Shown here: positions 1-7,825 of the stretch, piece by piece
Layout: every line of letters starts with the position of its first letter
Position numbering within the stretch: the first letter of the stretch is position 1
The notes under the pieces: model-generated
Database searches by the model: none
The model's input: only the letters and a program-made list of their open reading frames with translations
Told to the model about the DNA's origin: nothing
From: Nitrosarchaeum sp.
GTDB taxonomy: Archaea > Thermoproteota > Nitrososphaeria > Nitrososphaerales > Nitrosopumilaceae
Assembly (NCBI RefSeq): GCF_025699065.1
Contig: NZ_JAILWF010000001.1
Coordinates: forward strand, 211,626-275,625
Reading direction: 5' to 3'
DNA: 64,000 bases
Made by a program: the position numbers and the translations under genes

Positions 1-756
1 ACCGTACTCTTTGACTTTATCGGTAACAAATCTTTCAATGAGGGATTTTATCAAACGACCGTTTGGAAAAAAACGCATGTTTCCAGAATCAGATGCTGGT
101 TCGTAGTCTGCAATTCCCATTTTTTTCATCAATGCAACATGGGGTGGCGGTTCATCTACTGCTCGTTTTTTTGCTGATTCATATTTTGCAAGTACTTCAA
201 GTTTAGGGTATTTTGAGAAATTAAAATCTCCAATATTTTCAAGAGTTCCGTCAGGAGAAAGTATCTTCCAATACGAAGTAATTTTTGATTCTCCTTTTAG
301 CGCTTCAGAAGTCATCTCTTTTTCTTCAGTTGGTGTTTTTTCACCAAGATTTTCTTTTGTTACAACTTTGGAACTTTCAGCTAATGGGTGTCCTTTAACT
401 TGAATGTGATATGATTTTGTCCAACCAAACGGCGAATGAGATACTTCAAGTTCAGTTGCAGAAGACTCCATCTCTTTAAGTAATGATAATGCAGTAGATG
501 GCGCTGCTAAATTTGAGCTAAGATGAGCATATGGATATAATAGTAATTTTTTACATCCAATTTTTGTCATAGAATTTTTTATTTGTGAAATTGCACTTTG
601 AGCAACAGATGAATCGTCGCCATTTTCAATGGCTACAAAAACAACAACAACTTCTTCCAATCTTTTTGTTTCAGGAACAATCTCTTCAGCACTTTTGATC
701 TCCTTTTTTGTTGGAGTGTACTCTATGCTATCACAGTGCAGTTGCAGTATACGCAT
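1..756 (-). CDS. thrS: Threonyl-tRNA synthetase, N-terminal part (runs off the left edge)
   Basis: The 252 visible codons begin MRILQLHCDSIEYTP and run into the archaeal-type N-terminal editing domain that removes mischarged Ser-tRNA(Thr). They continue into sequence leading towards the class II catalytic core (PNGRLIKSLIERFV near the edge). The enzyme charges tRNA(Thr) in the cytoplasm. The 3' part with the class II motifs lies outside the window. The ATG at 756 is supported by a TATA-like TTTAATTC on the minus strand centred about 26 nt upstream (779-786), which fits a leaderless mRNA. Seen: the reading frame and the N-terminal family signature. Inferred: that the rest of the gene is intact. 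Confidence 0.92.
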   Translation of the reverse strand, partial: MRILQLHCDSIEYTPTKKEIKSAEEIVPETKRLEEVVVVFVAIENGDDSSVAQSAISQIKNSMTKIGCKKLLLYPYAHLSSNLAAPSTALSLLKEMESSATELEVSHSPFGWTKSYHIQVKGHPLAESSKVVTKENLGEKTPTEEKEMTSEALKGESKITSYWKILSPDGTLENIGDFNFSKYPKLEVLAKYESAKKRAVDEPPPHVALMKKMGIADYEPASDSGNMRFFPNGRLIKSLIERFVTDKVKEYG

Positions 757-778
757 AATCTCAAACCAAATAATAATT

Positions 779-786
779 GAATTAAA
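779..786 (-). promoter_or_regulatory. TATA box of thrS
   Basis: TTTAATTC on the minus strand is centred 26.5 nt before the ATG at 756, so transcription would start at or next to the start codon. Confidence 0.5.
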
Positions 787-896
787 TCTTTGGCTAGTTC
801 AGTCACATATAGAAATGAGAAACGGTTAGATCGTGCCTAAATTTACCTAAAAAGATTCAATTGAAAAACAGGTTTTAGAAGAATACAATATTTACA

Positions 897-1298
897 CTAA
901 CCCCATTCATATATAGAAAATGAAAATTCTTCTTTTACGTCTTTTTTAATTAGATTTTTTTCTAGGATAACCCTACAAATCAAACTTGGGTCAGTTATGA
1001 TTTCCAGCCCTTTTAGCGCATCTTTCTTGGTAGACATTTCCTCTCCAAGAATTTTAACAACAACATCAGAAAGACCAGAAAGATCTTTTTTTGAATATTT
1101 TGCCGTGTGTAGATAAAATGTAATACTAAGAGACAGGGGTTTTCCTGCACATCTCTTCTTTACATTACTAATGTTTTTGCCCAACTTTGTTAGTATTGCT
1201 TCACGAATTAGTAATTTTGTCTCCTTTGCCTTTTTCCCTGTAGATAATGGAACAAGTTCGCTAACTTTGATATTTTGTAATAATACATCGCCTTTCAT
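897..1298 (-). CDS. Small hypothetical protein with weak RusA-like resemblance
   Basis: A 133-residue protein that I do not firmly recognise. The middle (residues about 55-105) reads as beta strand, then a K-K-D-L-S-G-L-S-D-V-V-V-K helix, then a strand with T-D-P. This order recalls RusA-type Holliday junction resolvases (strand, acidic D-x-D/helix, strand with D), but the aspartate pattern is not convincing. A TATA-like ATTAAATT (1321-1328) lies 26 nt before the ATG at 1298, so it is probably a single leaderless gene. The tail SFSIYEWG is aromatic-rich. Function unassigned. Confidence 0.7.
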   Translation of the reverse strand: MKGDVLLQNIKVSELVPLSTGKKAKETKLLIREAILTKLGKNISNVKKRCAGKPLSLSITFYLHTAKYSKKDLSGLSDVVVKILGEEMSTKKDALKGLEIITDPSLICRVILEKNLIKKDVKEEFSFSIYEWG

Positions 1299-1448
1299 AA
1301 CATTATTAAAAACAAGGGGAATTTAATCCGGGATCATAATAAAATATGATTGAAAAGTTTACTTTTTGAATTATTTGACACGGTATTGTTTTACATTAAA
1401 AATAAAGTTGGTACAGGCGTGAATTTATGTGGATTTTTTCAAAAACAA

Positions 1449-1793
1449 TTATTTTTGATTTTCAATCTTATCTCTTAAGGTAATTATTGAACGTAAAATC
1501 AATCCAGAAATACCCAGATTAGATTTTAGAAACAATGCTGCACGTTTAAGAGAATCATCACCACGAAATCCTTCGTCATAAATCATCTCTACTGAACCCT
1601 TATCAGTACCAACAAAAGAAGTAATTAACGAATAAGGTCCTAATTTCTCATCATTTTTTTCAACATAAAGTCGAAGTTCCACTGTGTTTATCAGAAACCC
1701 TTGTTCAGCAAAACTACCAGCTGAAATCAATACAACAACTTCATCAGGTTTTCGGTTTATTCTCTGAGGGTCATGTAAATCAATGATATTCAT
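1449..1793 (-). CDS. Conserved-type hypothetical protein
   Basis: A 114-residue soluble protein with alternating strands, the segment SFVGTDKGSVEMIYDEGFRG, and a C-terminal helix rich in Leu, Ile and basic residues. There is no signal peptide or membrane segment. It starts only 6 bp after the upstream rhodanese-fold gene on the same strand, so the two are probably cotranscribed. I do not recognise a family. It may be an accessory of the neighbouring rhodanese-like protein, but that is only inferred from spacing. Confidence 0.75.
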   Translation of the reverse strand: MNIIDLHDPQRINRKPDEVVVLISAGSFAEQGFLINTVELRLYVEKNDEKLGPYSLITSFVGTDKGSVEMIYDEGFRGDDSLKRAALFLKSNLGISGLILRSIITLRDKIENQK

Positions 1794-1799
1794 AATATG

Positions 1800-2144
1800 T
1801 TATGAGTATTTTGTTCCCACATAAGAAATATTTGTAAAATAAAGTCGATATGGCCAATTGTTTATCCCACCAATCAAATAATAGGCATCAATATCATGAG
1901 AACGCAAAGATATCACCATCTGTTTTGATTGTTCATCATCTTTACTTATCAAAATTATCTTTGAATGTTTTGAAATATCAATTAAACTCCCTTCAGTGTA
2001 TTTTACTAAACTAGATTTTTTGATATACCCTTTAGCAAACTCTTCTTTTTTTCGCAAGTCATAAATCACAATATTATTATCAGTTTTAATCAAATTTAAT
2101 AATTCAGAAGAAGTAAACCCAATCTCAGCATTAGAATTTTTCAT
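1800..2144 (-). CDS. Rhodanese-homology-domain protein without the catalytic cysteine
   Basis: The 114 residues follow the rhodanese fold: an S-S-E-L-L entry helix, V-I-Y-D-L-R-K-K-E-E-F-A-K-G-Y-I (the D-x-R-x-x-x-E-F-x-x-G-H-I signature), a central strand I-I-L-I-S-K-D-D-E-Q-S and a C-terminal G-G-I-N-N-W. In active sulfurtransferases the loop after the central strand carries a catalytic Cys, and here it reads S-K-D-D-E-Q-S with no Cys in the whole protein. It is therefore expected to be an inactive, binding or regulatory rhodanese module. It leads a probable two-gene operon with the hypothetical gene 6 bp downstream. Confidence 0.8.
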   Translation of the reverse strand: MKNSNAEIGFTSSELLNLIKTDNNIVIYDLRKKEEFAKGYIKKSSLVKYTEGSLIDISKHSKIILISKDDEQSKQMVISLRSHDIDAYYLIGGINNWPYRLYFTNISYVGTKYS

Positions 2145-2290
2145 TTTAATCTCAACTACCAGTTAATTGTTCTAGTTTAAAGATTAGTCTAAAATTCACA
2201 TGACAGTTAAAGCAGATCAATAGTATAACGTATTTATTTTCTGACTACATGCCACAAACTTAATCAATAGGGATTCTAGGGGAAGCGTGA

Positions 2291-4093
2291 TTGTCTCAAG
2301 AGAATAATCAGACAGATTATTTTAATAAAAAAGTATCACAGTATTATAGAACAAATATTCTAATGTTATCAGAACATGTCAGAGTTTCTGAAGCATGTAC
2401 AATATTAAAAAAAAAAGATCTAGATGAAATTATCGTAGTGGATGAATTGTACAATCCATTAGGAATAGTTACAGACGAAGATATTTTGACAAAATTAAGT
2501 GAGTCATTTGTCAACCCAACAAAGACAACACTAGGAGATATCATGATATTTCCATTAATCACAATTAGAGAAAATCAAACTATTTCTGAAGCGCTTGCAA
2601 TAATGCGTGAGAAAAAAATTCGAAAATTAGCAGTATTATCAAATAGCGAGATGGTAGTAGGAATGCTTTACTTGGATACAATAGCTAATCTTGTCAAAAG
2701 ATCATTGATCAAGCAACAAAAACAATCCACGTTTTTAGGAATTATTTGGAATCTCGGTGTCATATTACAGTTTACTGGAGTATTGATGTTCATTCCAGGA
2801 ATTGTTGCAACGATACTAAACGACTCTGTTGTTGCAACGGGAATATATCTAATGTCAATTTTATTAATCATTTCTGGTTTTTTCATGAATTCTTATGGCC
2901 AAAAGCATCCTTTGACATTAAGAGGAACTGCAATTCTAGTTTTTGCAAGTTTCATAATTTTAGTATTGTTTGGCATGATACCTCAACTTTTTGTAATTGA
3001 TTTTGGGTCTAATGATCTTCTAGAATTATTTGCAGATGGATTTTTTGAAAGTTCTGCGGGATTTACAACTGGTGGATTTTCGCTTGTACAAAATCCTGAA
3101 GACTTGCCAAGAAGTTTTACATTTTATCGTGGATATGCTCAGTTTGTAGGAGGTTTGAGTTTTATCTATCTGATTGTTACTGTGTTTTATTCAGAAAGAC
3201 AAATCAAAATGATGCGAGGGTTCATTTCAGGAAATGTCCCACATCTAAAAAATTTACTTGCAACAATTACAATAATTTTTTCAATTTATGCAATATCAAT
3301 TACTTTACTGTTATTTTATTTAGGTGAAGGTGAAATACTAGATGATTTTGCACTAGCATTTAGTGCATTATCAACAGGTGGTACTAGTCCAGATTCAAAA
3401 ATATTTGATGATTTTACTACGCCAAAATATACAGTATTGATGGCTGCAATGATACTTGGGTCACTGCCATTTAGTGTGCATTATGCATTTGTTAGAAAAA
3501 AATTTCTCACAGTTAAATTAACTAGAGAAGTATTAGTGTATCTAAGTCTACTAGTTATTTTTTGTATTACATTCACATTATCAATGGGGCTAAATTGGCA
3601 AGAAGGAATATTTAATATGATTTCAGCAAGTACAACTACGGGATTTCAAACAACAAATCTAGAGAACATAAATCCACTTGCACTTACAATAATCACCACT
3701 GCCATGGTAATTGGAGGATGTGGATTTTCTACGGCGGGAGGTATCAAGATTTTCAGATTTATGCATCTAGCAAAAATCAGACATGTCTTTAATAGAAAAA
3801 ATGCACATATATCTGAATCAGATAAAAAAGACATCATAGTTGGAATTATAATTTTGGCAGTATCTGTTATTGTTCCACTTTTAATTGCCACATACATGTA
3901 TACAATAGGATATGATTTTCAAAATGCGTTTTTTGACGGAATTTCTGCTATTACAACCACGGGACATGGTGCAGGAACTGTCAGCTCAGAGTTGGATCCT
4001 ACAATGACGATAATATTTGGATTTTTGATGATCCTTGGAAGAATTGAGATAATTTTACTGGTGTATCTATTCATTCCAAAACTGATGAAGTAA
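2291..4093 (+). CDS. CBS-domain / TrkH-type potassium transporter fusion
   Basis: A 600-residue fusion. Residues about 20-140 form a CBS pair (IIVVDELYNPLGIVTDEDIL, then KLAVLSNSEMVVGMLYLDTI). From about 148 on there is a TrkH/KtrB-type membrane pore with four pore-loop filters: AGFTTGG (256-262), STGGTS (361-366), TTTGF (448-452) and TTTGHG (555-560). TrkH/Ktr proteins move K+ across the cytoplasmic membrane and normally use separate RCK subunits for nucleotide gating. Here an N-terminal adenosyl-binding CBS pair could do that in cis. The TTG start at 2291 has AGGGGA eight bases upstream. No separate TrkA gene is visible nearby. Confidence 0.9.
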   Translation: MSQENNQTDYFNKKVSQYYRTNILMLSEHVRVSEACTILKKKDLDEIIVVDELYNPLGIVTDEDILTKLSESFVNPTKTTLGDIMIFPLITIRENQTISEALAIMREKKIRKLAVLSNSEMVVGMLYLDTIANLVKRSLIKQQKQSTFLGIIWNLGVILQFTGVLMFIPGIVATILNDSVVATGIYLMSILLIISGFFMNSYGQKHPLTLRGTAILVFASFIILVLFGMIPQLFVIDFGSNDLLELFADGFFESSAGFTTGGFSLVQNPEDLPRSFTFYRGYAQFVGGLSFIYLIVTVFYSERQIKMMRGFISGNVPHLKNLLATITIIFSIYAISITLLLFYLGEGEILDDFALAFSALSTGGTSPDSKIFDDFTTPKYTVLMAAMILGSLPFSVHYAFVRKKFLTVKLTREVLVYLSLLVIFCITFTLSMGLNWQEGIFNMISASTTTGFQTTNLENINPLALTIITTAMVIGGCGFSTAGGIKIFRFMHLAKIRHVFNRKNAHISESDKKDIIVGIIILAVSVIVPLLIATYMYTIGYDFQNAFFDGISAITTTGHGAGTVSSELDPTMTIIFGFLMILGRIEIILLVYLFIPKLMK

Positions 4094-4207
4094 AATCGAA
4101 GACATAACATAATGGGTTTGGAAAAAACTATTCAACAAATATTAATTCCAAAAATAATTTCAAAATACTGGGTAAATATGAGCGCAAGTATTATTTACAG
4201 TTAAATT

Positions 4208-5323
4208 TTGCGTATAGAAGTGGACCCACACAAATTTCATGGTAAAGATATTCCTCACATAAAATTAGATCCAAATATGACAATTGAAGATCTTGTGGAT
4301 GTTTTTGCAAGCTCGGGGTACAATGGCAGACAGTTAGGTGAAGCTGCAAAGCTATTTGCAAAAATGATCAAAGAAGATGCAACCATATGCCTAACGGTAT
4401 CAGGAGCAATGACACCTGTAGGGTTTGGGGGAATTATCAAAACTTTGATAGAACGAGGATTCATTGACTGGATCATAACAACTGGCGCCAATGTCTATCA
4501 CGAGGATCATTTTGCTTGGGGCTTACCTGTTAAACAAGGACATTTTGATGTTGACGATATGAAGTTGTATGAAAATGAAATTGTGCGAATTAGAGACGTA
4601 TACATAAAATTTCATGAGACATTAGAAGCTGAAGATTTAATCATTCAGAAATTATTTGCAAATGATTTTACAGATAAACCATTTACAACTGCAGAATTTT
4701 GTAATTTGTTGGGAAAAATGAGTAAAGAAAAAGCAAAACATCCAGAAAAAAGTTTCATCACAACAGCATACGAATATGATGTTCCAGTGTATATCTCCAC
4801 AATGAAGGATTCATCTATAGCAATGAATTTAGCAGTACATAGATTACATGATAAGGTATACAAATTAGATTTTGTCAAAGAGATAATTGAACAAGCTGCG
4901 ATTTTATATAATTCAAAAAAATCAGGCATATTGGAGCTTGGAGGGGGAGTTCCAAAGAATACGGCTCAACAAACAGGCCCAATGTTAGACCAAATATTGC
5001 AAAGAAACGATGGAGGTCAAGACTATGTGATACAAATCACAGATGCAAGACCAGACACAGGAGGTTTATCAGGTGCAACATTACAAGAAGGAAAAAGTTG
5101 GGGTAAGGTACAAGATGCGCATCATGATATGATTACAGTATATGCAGATTCAACAATTGCATTTCCCATTTTAGCATTATATGTTCTTAGTAATCAAAAA
5201 TCAAGAGAACCAAAAAGATTGTACAAGAAATTAGGAAAATATTATGACAAGCTTCAAGCAGATTATTTGAAAAAACCTACTGAAACCAAAAAACAAAAAA
5301 CAAGAAGAACAAAGAAAGCCTAA
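4208..5323 (+). CDS. dys: Deoxyhypusine synthase
   Basis: A 371-residue member of the deoxyhypusine synthase family, which transfers the butylamine group of spermidine to a lysine of translation factor aIF5A using NAD. Visible signatures are TVSGAMTPVGFGG, TTGANVYHEDHFAWGLP, GILELGGGVPKN and DARPDTGGLSGA, and K300 in SWGK is the expected active-site lysine. The C-terminus ends in a lysine-rich tail. TTG 4208 gives the longest frame. GTG 4220 (giving M-D-P-H-K-F) lies 26 nt after a TATA-like ATTATTTA (4190-4197) and may be the real leaderless start. The end overlaps the convergent zinc gene by 4 bp. Confidence 0.92.
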   Translation: MRIEVDPHKFHGKDIPHIKLDPNMTIEDLVDVFASSGYNGRQLGEAAKLFAKMIKEDATICLTVSGAMTPVGFGGIIKTLIERGFIDWIITTGANVYHEDHFAWGLPVKQGHFDVDDMKLYENEIVRIRDVYIKFHETLEAEDLIIQKLFANDFTDKPFTTAEFCNLLGKMSKEKAKHPEKSFITTAYEYDVPVYISTMKDSSIAMNLAVHRLHDKVYKLDFVKEIIEQAAILYNSKKSGILELGGGVPKNTAQQTGPMLDQILQRNDGGQDYVIQITDARPDTGGLSGATLQEGKSWGKVQDAHHDMITVYADSTIAFPILALYVLSNQKSREPKRLYKKLGKYYDKLQADYLKKPTETKKQKTRRTKKA

Positions 5324-5532
5324 AACTTGTCAAAACGAGCACGTTCTAGATCTCTATCATCTTTAGATTCTTTTTTCCATTCTTTGTAATGTTCTTTACA
5401 AAGAACTGTTTTTTTGCCTACAGAAACTACACGTAATCCGGCATTTTCTACTTTGGTTGTATTTAATGAACGGGCTCCTTCTTTGTCACAGCCATCGACA
5501 TTACACTTTGCACCTTTTGAAACAATACCCAT
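5320..5532 (-). CDS. Small zinc-finger-like protein
   Basis: A 70-residue basic protein with C-N-V-D-G-C near residue 10 and L-C-K-E-H near residue 49. Together these make a plausible C-x4-C ... C-x2-H zinc site on a short beta scaffold, followed by a charged helical tail. It is convergent with deoxyhypusine synthase and shares four bases at the stop codons. No enzyme motif is visible, so a nucleic-acid- or ribosome-associated role is only a guess. Confidence 0.8.
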   Translation of the reverse strand: MGIVSKGAKCNVDGCDKEGARSLNTTKVENAGLRVVSVGKKTVLCKEHYKEWKKESKDDRDLERARFDKF

Positions 5533-5626
5533 GATTATAGATAAATTCGAGGTTATTTATATTTGAGAAAAATTATGCCAACATAGTTTTTCAATTTATA
5601 ATTTAAAAAATCAAGATTATACATCG

Positions 5627-5634
5627 TTTATAAG
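5627..5634 (+). promoter_or_regulatory. TATA box of rps25e
   Basis: TTTATAAG is centred 26.5 nt before the ATG at 5657, which fits a leaderless transcript. Confidence 0.55.
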
Positions 5635-5656
5635 AGGAATATTTTTTTCTGACGAT

Positions 5657-5986
5657 ATGGGTGGAACAAAAAAAGTCAGTCCAGCAAAACAGGACAAGAC
5701 TCAAAATTCAAAGGATGGAAAGGATCCAAAAGATTCAAAGAAGAGTCGAAAAGATAGAGGCGAGAGCGGTCCACGTAAAGCAGAGATTACAGTAATGGTA
5801 AATGAAGCAGAAGCAATCAAAATAATCAAAAATTCCAAAGTCGTAACAGTTCATGATCTTGCAAGACAAACAGGAGTTAAAATTTCAGCAGCAAACGCAT
5901 TTTTAATAGAATCAACAAAGAAAGGCATTGTAAAGCGTGCCGGTGGATATAGCGGACATTACATCTACCAAGCAGTTTCCTCATAG
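5657..5986 (+). CDS. rps25e: 30S ribosomal protein S25e
   Basis: A 109-residue protein whose first 45 residues are a flexible Lys/Asp/Ser-rich arm. Residues 50-106 form the S25e winged-helix (VVTVHDLARQTGVKISAANA ... GIVKRAGGYSGHYIYQ). S25e belongs to the small subunit of archaeal and eukaryotic ribosomes. The length fits the family with an extended N-terminal arm. The start is supported by a TATA box placed for a leaderless mRNA. The 3' end overlaps the last 22 bp of the convergent gene at 5965. Confidence 0.93.
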   Translation: MGGTKKVSPAKQDKTQNSKDGKDPKDSKKSRKDRGESGPRKAEITVMVNEAEAIKIIKNSKVVTVHDLARQTGVKISAANAFLIESTKKGIVKRAGGYSGHYIYQAVSS

Positions 5987-6354
5987 AGATAAAAAACGTC
6001 TCCAGATTTCACATCTTTTAGTGCATCAATGTTTTCTAACATTTTTCCAATAGGAGTCATAATTTTTCCGGGAGAAACATCATCGATAAAAAAGCAGACA
6101 CTGCCGGTAGAAGACAAAAAAGCAATATCTCCTTTTTTGAATTCTTTTGTGGATCTTTCAATTCCAGAATCAAGTACAGTTTCAAAATAAGCAATATGTT
6201 TTCCCAGAAAATGAGCGTGTCCCTCCAATGGCAAAGATCTCATTATTGTCCCAACTGTACGGGGAGACAAATGGCGTTTTAGATCACATCGGATCTTTGT
6301 TTTTCCCTTAATTTCCAAAATTATCTGTTTTCGCGAGACTGAAGGCGAGCTCAA
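5965..6354 (-). CDS. Cyclophilin-like fold protein (DUF369/DUF3830 type)
   Basis: I set the start at TTG 6354, giving 129 residues beginning MSSPSVSRKQ. A longer upstream frame exists but runs through the divergent promoter. The sequence LPLEGHAHFLGKHIAYFE, followed by KKGDIAFLSSTGSVCFFID, resembles the small cyclophilin-like beta-barrel family of unknown function (TM1367-like). TTG 6354 lies exactly 26.5 nt from the centre of the palindromic TATA box shared with rpoK. No catalytic function can be assigned. The gene is divergent from RNA polymerase subunit Rpo6 and convergent with S25e. Confidence 0.75.
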   Translation of the reverse strand: MSSPSVSRKQIILEIKGKTKIRCDLKRHLSPRTVGTIMRSLPLEGHAHFLGKHIAYFETVLDSGIERSTKEFKKGDIAFLSSTGSVCFFIDDVSPGKIMTPIGKMLENIDALKDVKSGDVFYLYEETAW

Positions 6355-6376
6355 TTTGTAGTTTAAAATTATTGGA

Positions 6377-6384
6377 TTATATAA
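6377..6384. promoter_or_regulatory. Palindromic bidirectional TATA box
   Basis: TTATATAA is its own reverse complement and is centred at 6380.5. The TTG at 6407 on the plus strand and the TTG at 6354 on the minus strand are each 26.5 nt away. One TBP site could therefore serve two leaderless divergent transcripts, rpoK and the cyclophilin-like gene. Confidence 0.6.
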
Positions 6385-6406
6385 CGCTTTGAGAGAATTT
6401 GGGTAC

Positions 6407-6922
6407 TTGTCGGATTCTAACGAAGCTGAATTAATTGTAGAAGAACCAGAAGAATATGTAGAAGCTCCTGAAGTAGAGGAAGTTTTTGAAGGAGATGTAG
6501 AGATTAACACTGGATTAAACAAAGCGTTAGACACTTATCGAAAATTAATTGAAAAAAACGAAGGTCTAGAACCATTAACTGAAAAACAACAAGAGGCACT
6601 AGAAAAAAGAATTAAAGAAATTGAATCACGAGAAGTCGTCGAAACAATTTCAGAACACGACCCAGTAGAGATCCCATGTGAAAAGGGTAAGATAACAATT
6701 GGACCACCAACACTAACAAGATTTGAAAAGGCAAGAATTATGGGTGCAAGAGCATTACAATTATCATTAGGAGCACCTCCATTCATTCCAATTCCAAAAA
6801 CTGCTAGAATATCACTAGACATATCCATGGAGGAATTAGAACAAAAAGTGATACCAATCACCATAAGAAGAGTACTCCCTAATGGAGATTATCAAAACAT
6901 ACCAATAGAATACTTTGATTAA
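6407..6922 (+). CDS. rpoK: DNA-directed RNA polymerase subunit Rpo6 (RpoK)
   Basis: The last 60 residues are classic Rpo6/omega: LTRFEKARIMGARALQLSLG, then PFIPIP and the acidic end of the fold. This small subunit clamps the largest RNA polymerase subunit during assembly. The preceding 100 residues form an acidic, helical N-terminal extension (E/V-rich, then EKQQEALEKRIKEIESRE). It is longer than the roughly 60-90 residues typical of archaeal Rpo6. An in-frame TTG exists at 6389, but TTG 6407 (M-S-D-S-N-E-A-E) lies at leaderless distance from the TATA box at 6377-6384 and is preferred. Confidence 0.93.
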   Translation: MSDSNEAELIVEEPEEYVEAPEVEEVFEGDVEINTGLNKALDTYRKLIEKNEGLEPLTEKQQEALEKRIKEIESREVVETISEHDPVEIPCEKGKITIGPPTLTRFEKARIMGARALQLSLGAPPFIPIPKTARISLDISMEELEQKVIPITIRRVLPNGDYQNIPIEYFD

Positions 6923-6977
6923 GTGAATCAATCGTCGATAAAACTTAATAGAACACAAAATTGCGGATTATTGAATA

Positions 6978-7292
6978 ATGCTCATGGAAGAGATTAAAAA
7001 AGAATACGGTCAAGAACAGATCAACAAACCTGAGACGACTATACTTCATATCAGAAATGATCCAGTGATGCAAGTAGCTCTAGATGTATTACCAATTTTA
7101 GGAAATAAAAAGAAAGTAATACTTCGAGCAGTTGGAAATTCGATTCCAAATGCAGTTGCAGTTGCAAATATTATTACTGAAAAGATGCTACATGGGAATT
7201 CAAAAGTCGAGAAGATAAAACTAGATACTGAAGCAGCCGCGGGGATTGGAAGGATGACTTCAAATATAGAAATTATTTTAATTAAAACCTAG
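6978..7292 (+). CDS. albA: Alba DNA/RNA-binding chromatin protein
   Basis: A 104-residue Alba-fold protein: ETTILHIRNDPVMQVALDVL, then KKVILRAVGNSIPNAVAVAN and a C-terminal TSNIEIILIK strand. Alba dimers coat DNA and RNA in archaea, and acetylation or methylation of lysines can tune binding. The K-K-K-V-I-L-R-A-V-G-N-S segment matches the nucleic-acid-binding loop region. A second ATG at 6984 is an equally possible start. A TATA-like CTTAATAG lies about 30 nt upstream. The gene ends 4 bp into the convergent HTH regulator. Confidence 0.92.
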   Translation: MLMEEIKKEYGQEQINKPETTILHIRNDPVMQVALDVLPILGNKKKVILRAVGNSIPNAVAVANIITEKMLHGNSKVEKIKLDTEAAAGIGRMTSNIEIILIKT

Positions 7293-7777
7293 TAAACACT
7301 ACCAGGACCCTTTAGAAGCATGTTTTCACATTCTTTACAAACTTGTTCATCTATATCAGATTCTAAATTGTGATGAATTTCACAAATCAACAAGCTTGAT
7401 TTGATATAATTACAAAGACCAATAAATTTTGAAAGACTAGATGGGGTATAAGCCATATCGGATGATAAGTTATCAGTTAACTCATCAATTAGAATAGAGA
7501 CTTGTTTTTCTGCCAAAAGTTTTGCAATTAAAGATGGATCACCACGAGTTCCACGGATGTAGTTACTAATAGCTGCTTGTGTAACTCCAAGCATTTTTGA
7601 AATTTCGTCTTCACGAATATTATGATCTTCAGCTAATTTTTTAGCAAGAATTGCTCGCAATGCAGGAATCAATGTCTTGGATTCAATTTCTGCAGGAAGT
7701 AACATTACTCCACAAAGTTTTGATAAAGGATTTAAAGTTTGCAATACACAAAGTTGCCTAAACGGCAGATTAGCCAA
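7289..7777 (-). CDS. XRE-type HTH transcriptional regulator with C-terminal Cys/His motif
   Basis: A helix-turn-helix sits at residues about 50-85 (EDEISKMLGVTQAAISNYIR), which is XRE/lambda-repressor-like. The C-terminus has I-C-E-I-H-H and V-C-K-E-C-E, a likely zinc-binding module. This architecture fits archaeal one-component regulators. The first 24 residues from TTG 7777 look non-conserved. The ATG at 7705 (M-L-L-P-A-E-I-E-S-K) is the more natural N-terminus, but I keep the longer frame because no promoter spacing decides it. The gene is divergent from the asparagine-synthase-like gene, whose promoter it may share. Confidence 0.85.
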   Translation of the reverse strand: MANLPFRQLCVLQTLNPLSKLCGVMLLPAEIESKTLIPALRAILAKKLAEDHNIREDEISKMLGVTQAAISNYIRGTRGDPSLIAKLLAEKQVSILIDELTDNLSSDMAYTPSSLSKFIGLCNYIKSSLLICEIHHNLESDIDEQVCKECENMLLKGPGSVY

Positions 7778-7825
7778 TAATTAATTAGGCTAACCTATTT
7801 TAGCTTCAAAAATATAATTGACTCG

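Noticed and set aside
629..829. 66-codon plus-strand frame opposite the start of thrS
   Set aside because: It is antisense to a clear thrS N-terminus, and its composition (T/S-rich, then hydrophobic) is an artefact of that.
4112..4201. 29-codon frame between the CBS-Trk and deoxyhypusine synthase genes
   Set aside because: It has an ATG, but no TATA box, no ribosome binding site and no recognisable composition. Its 3' part overlaps the likely promoter of the next gene.
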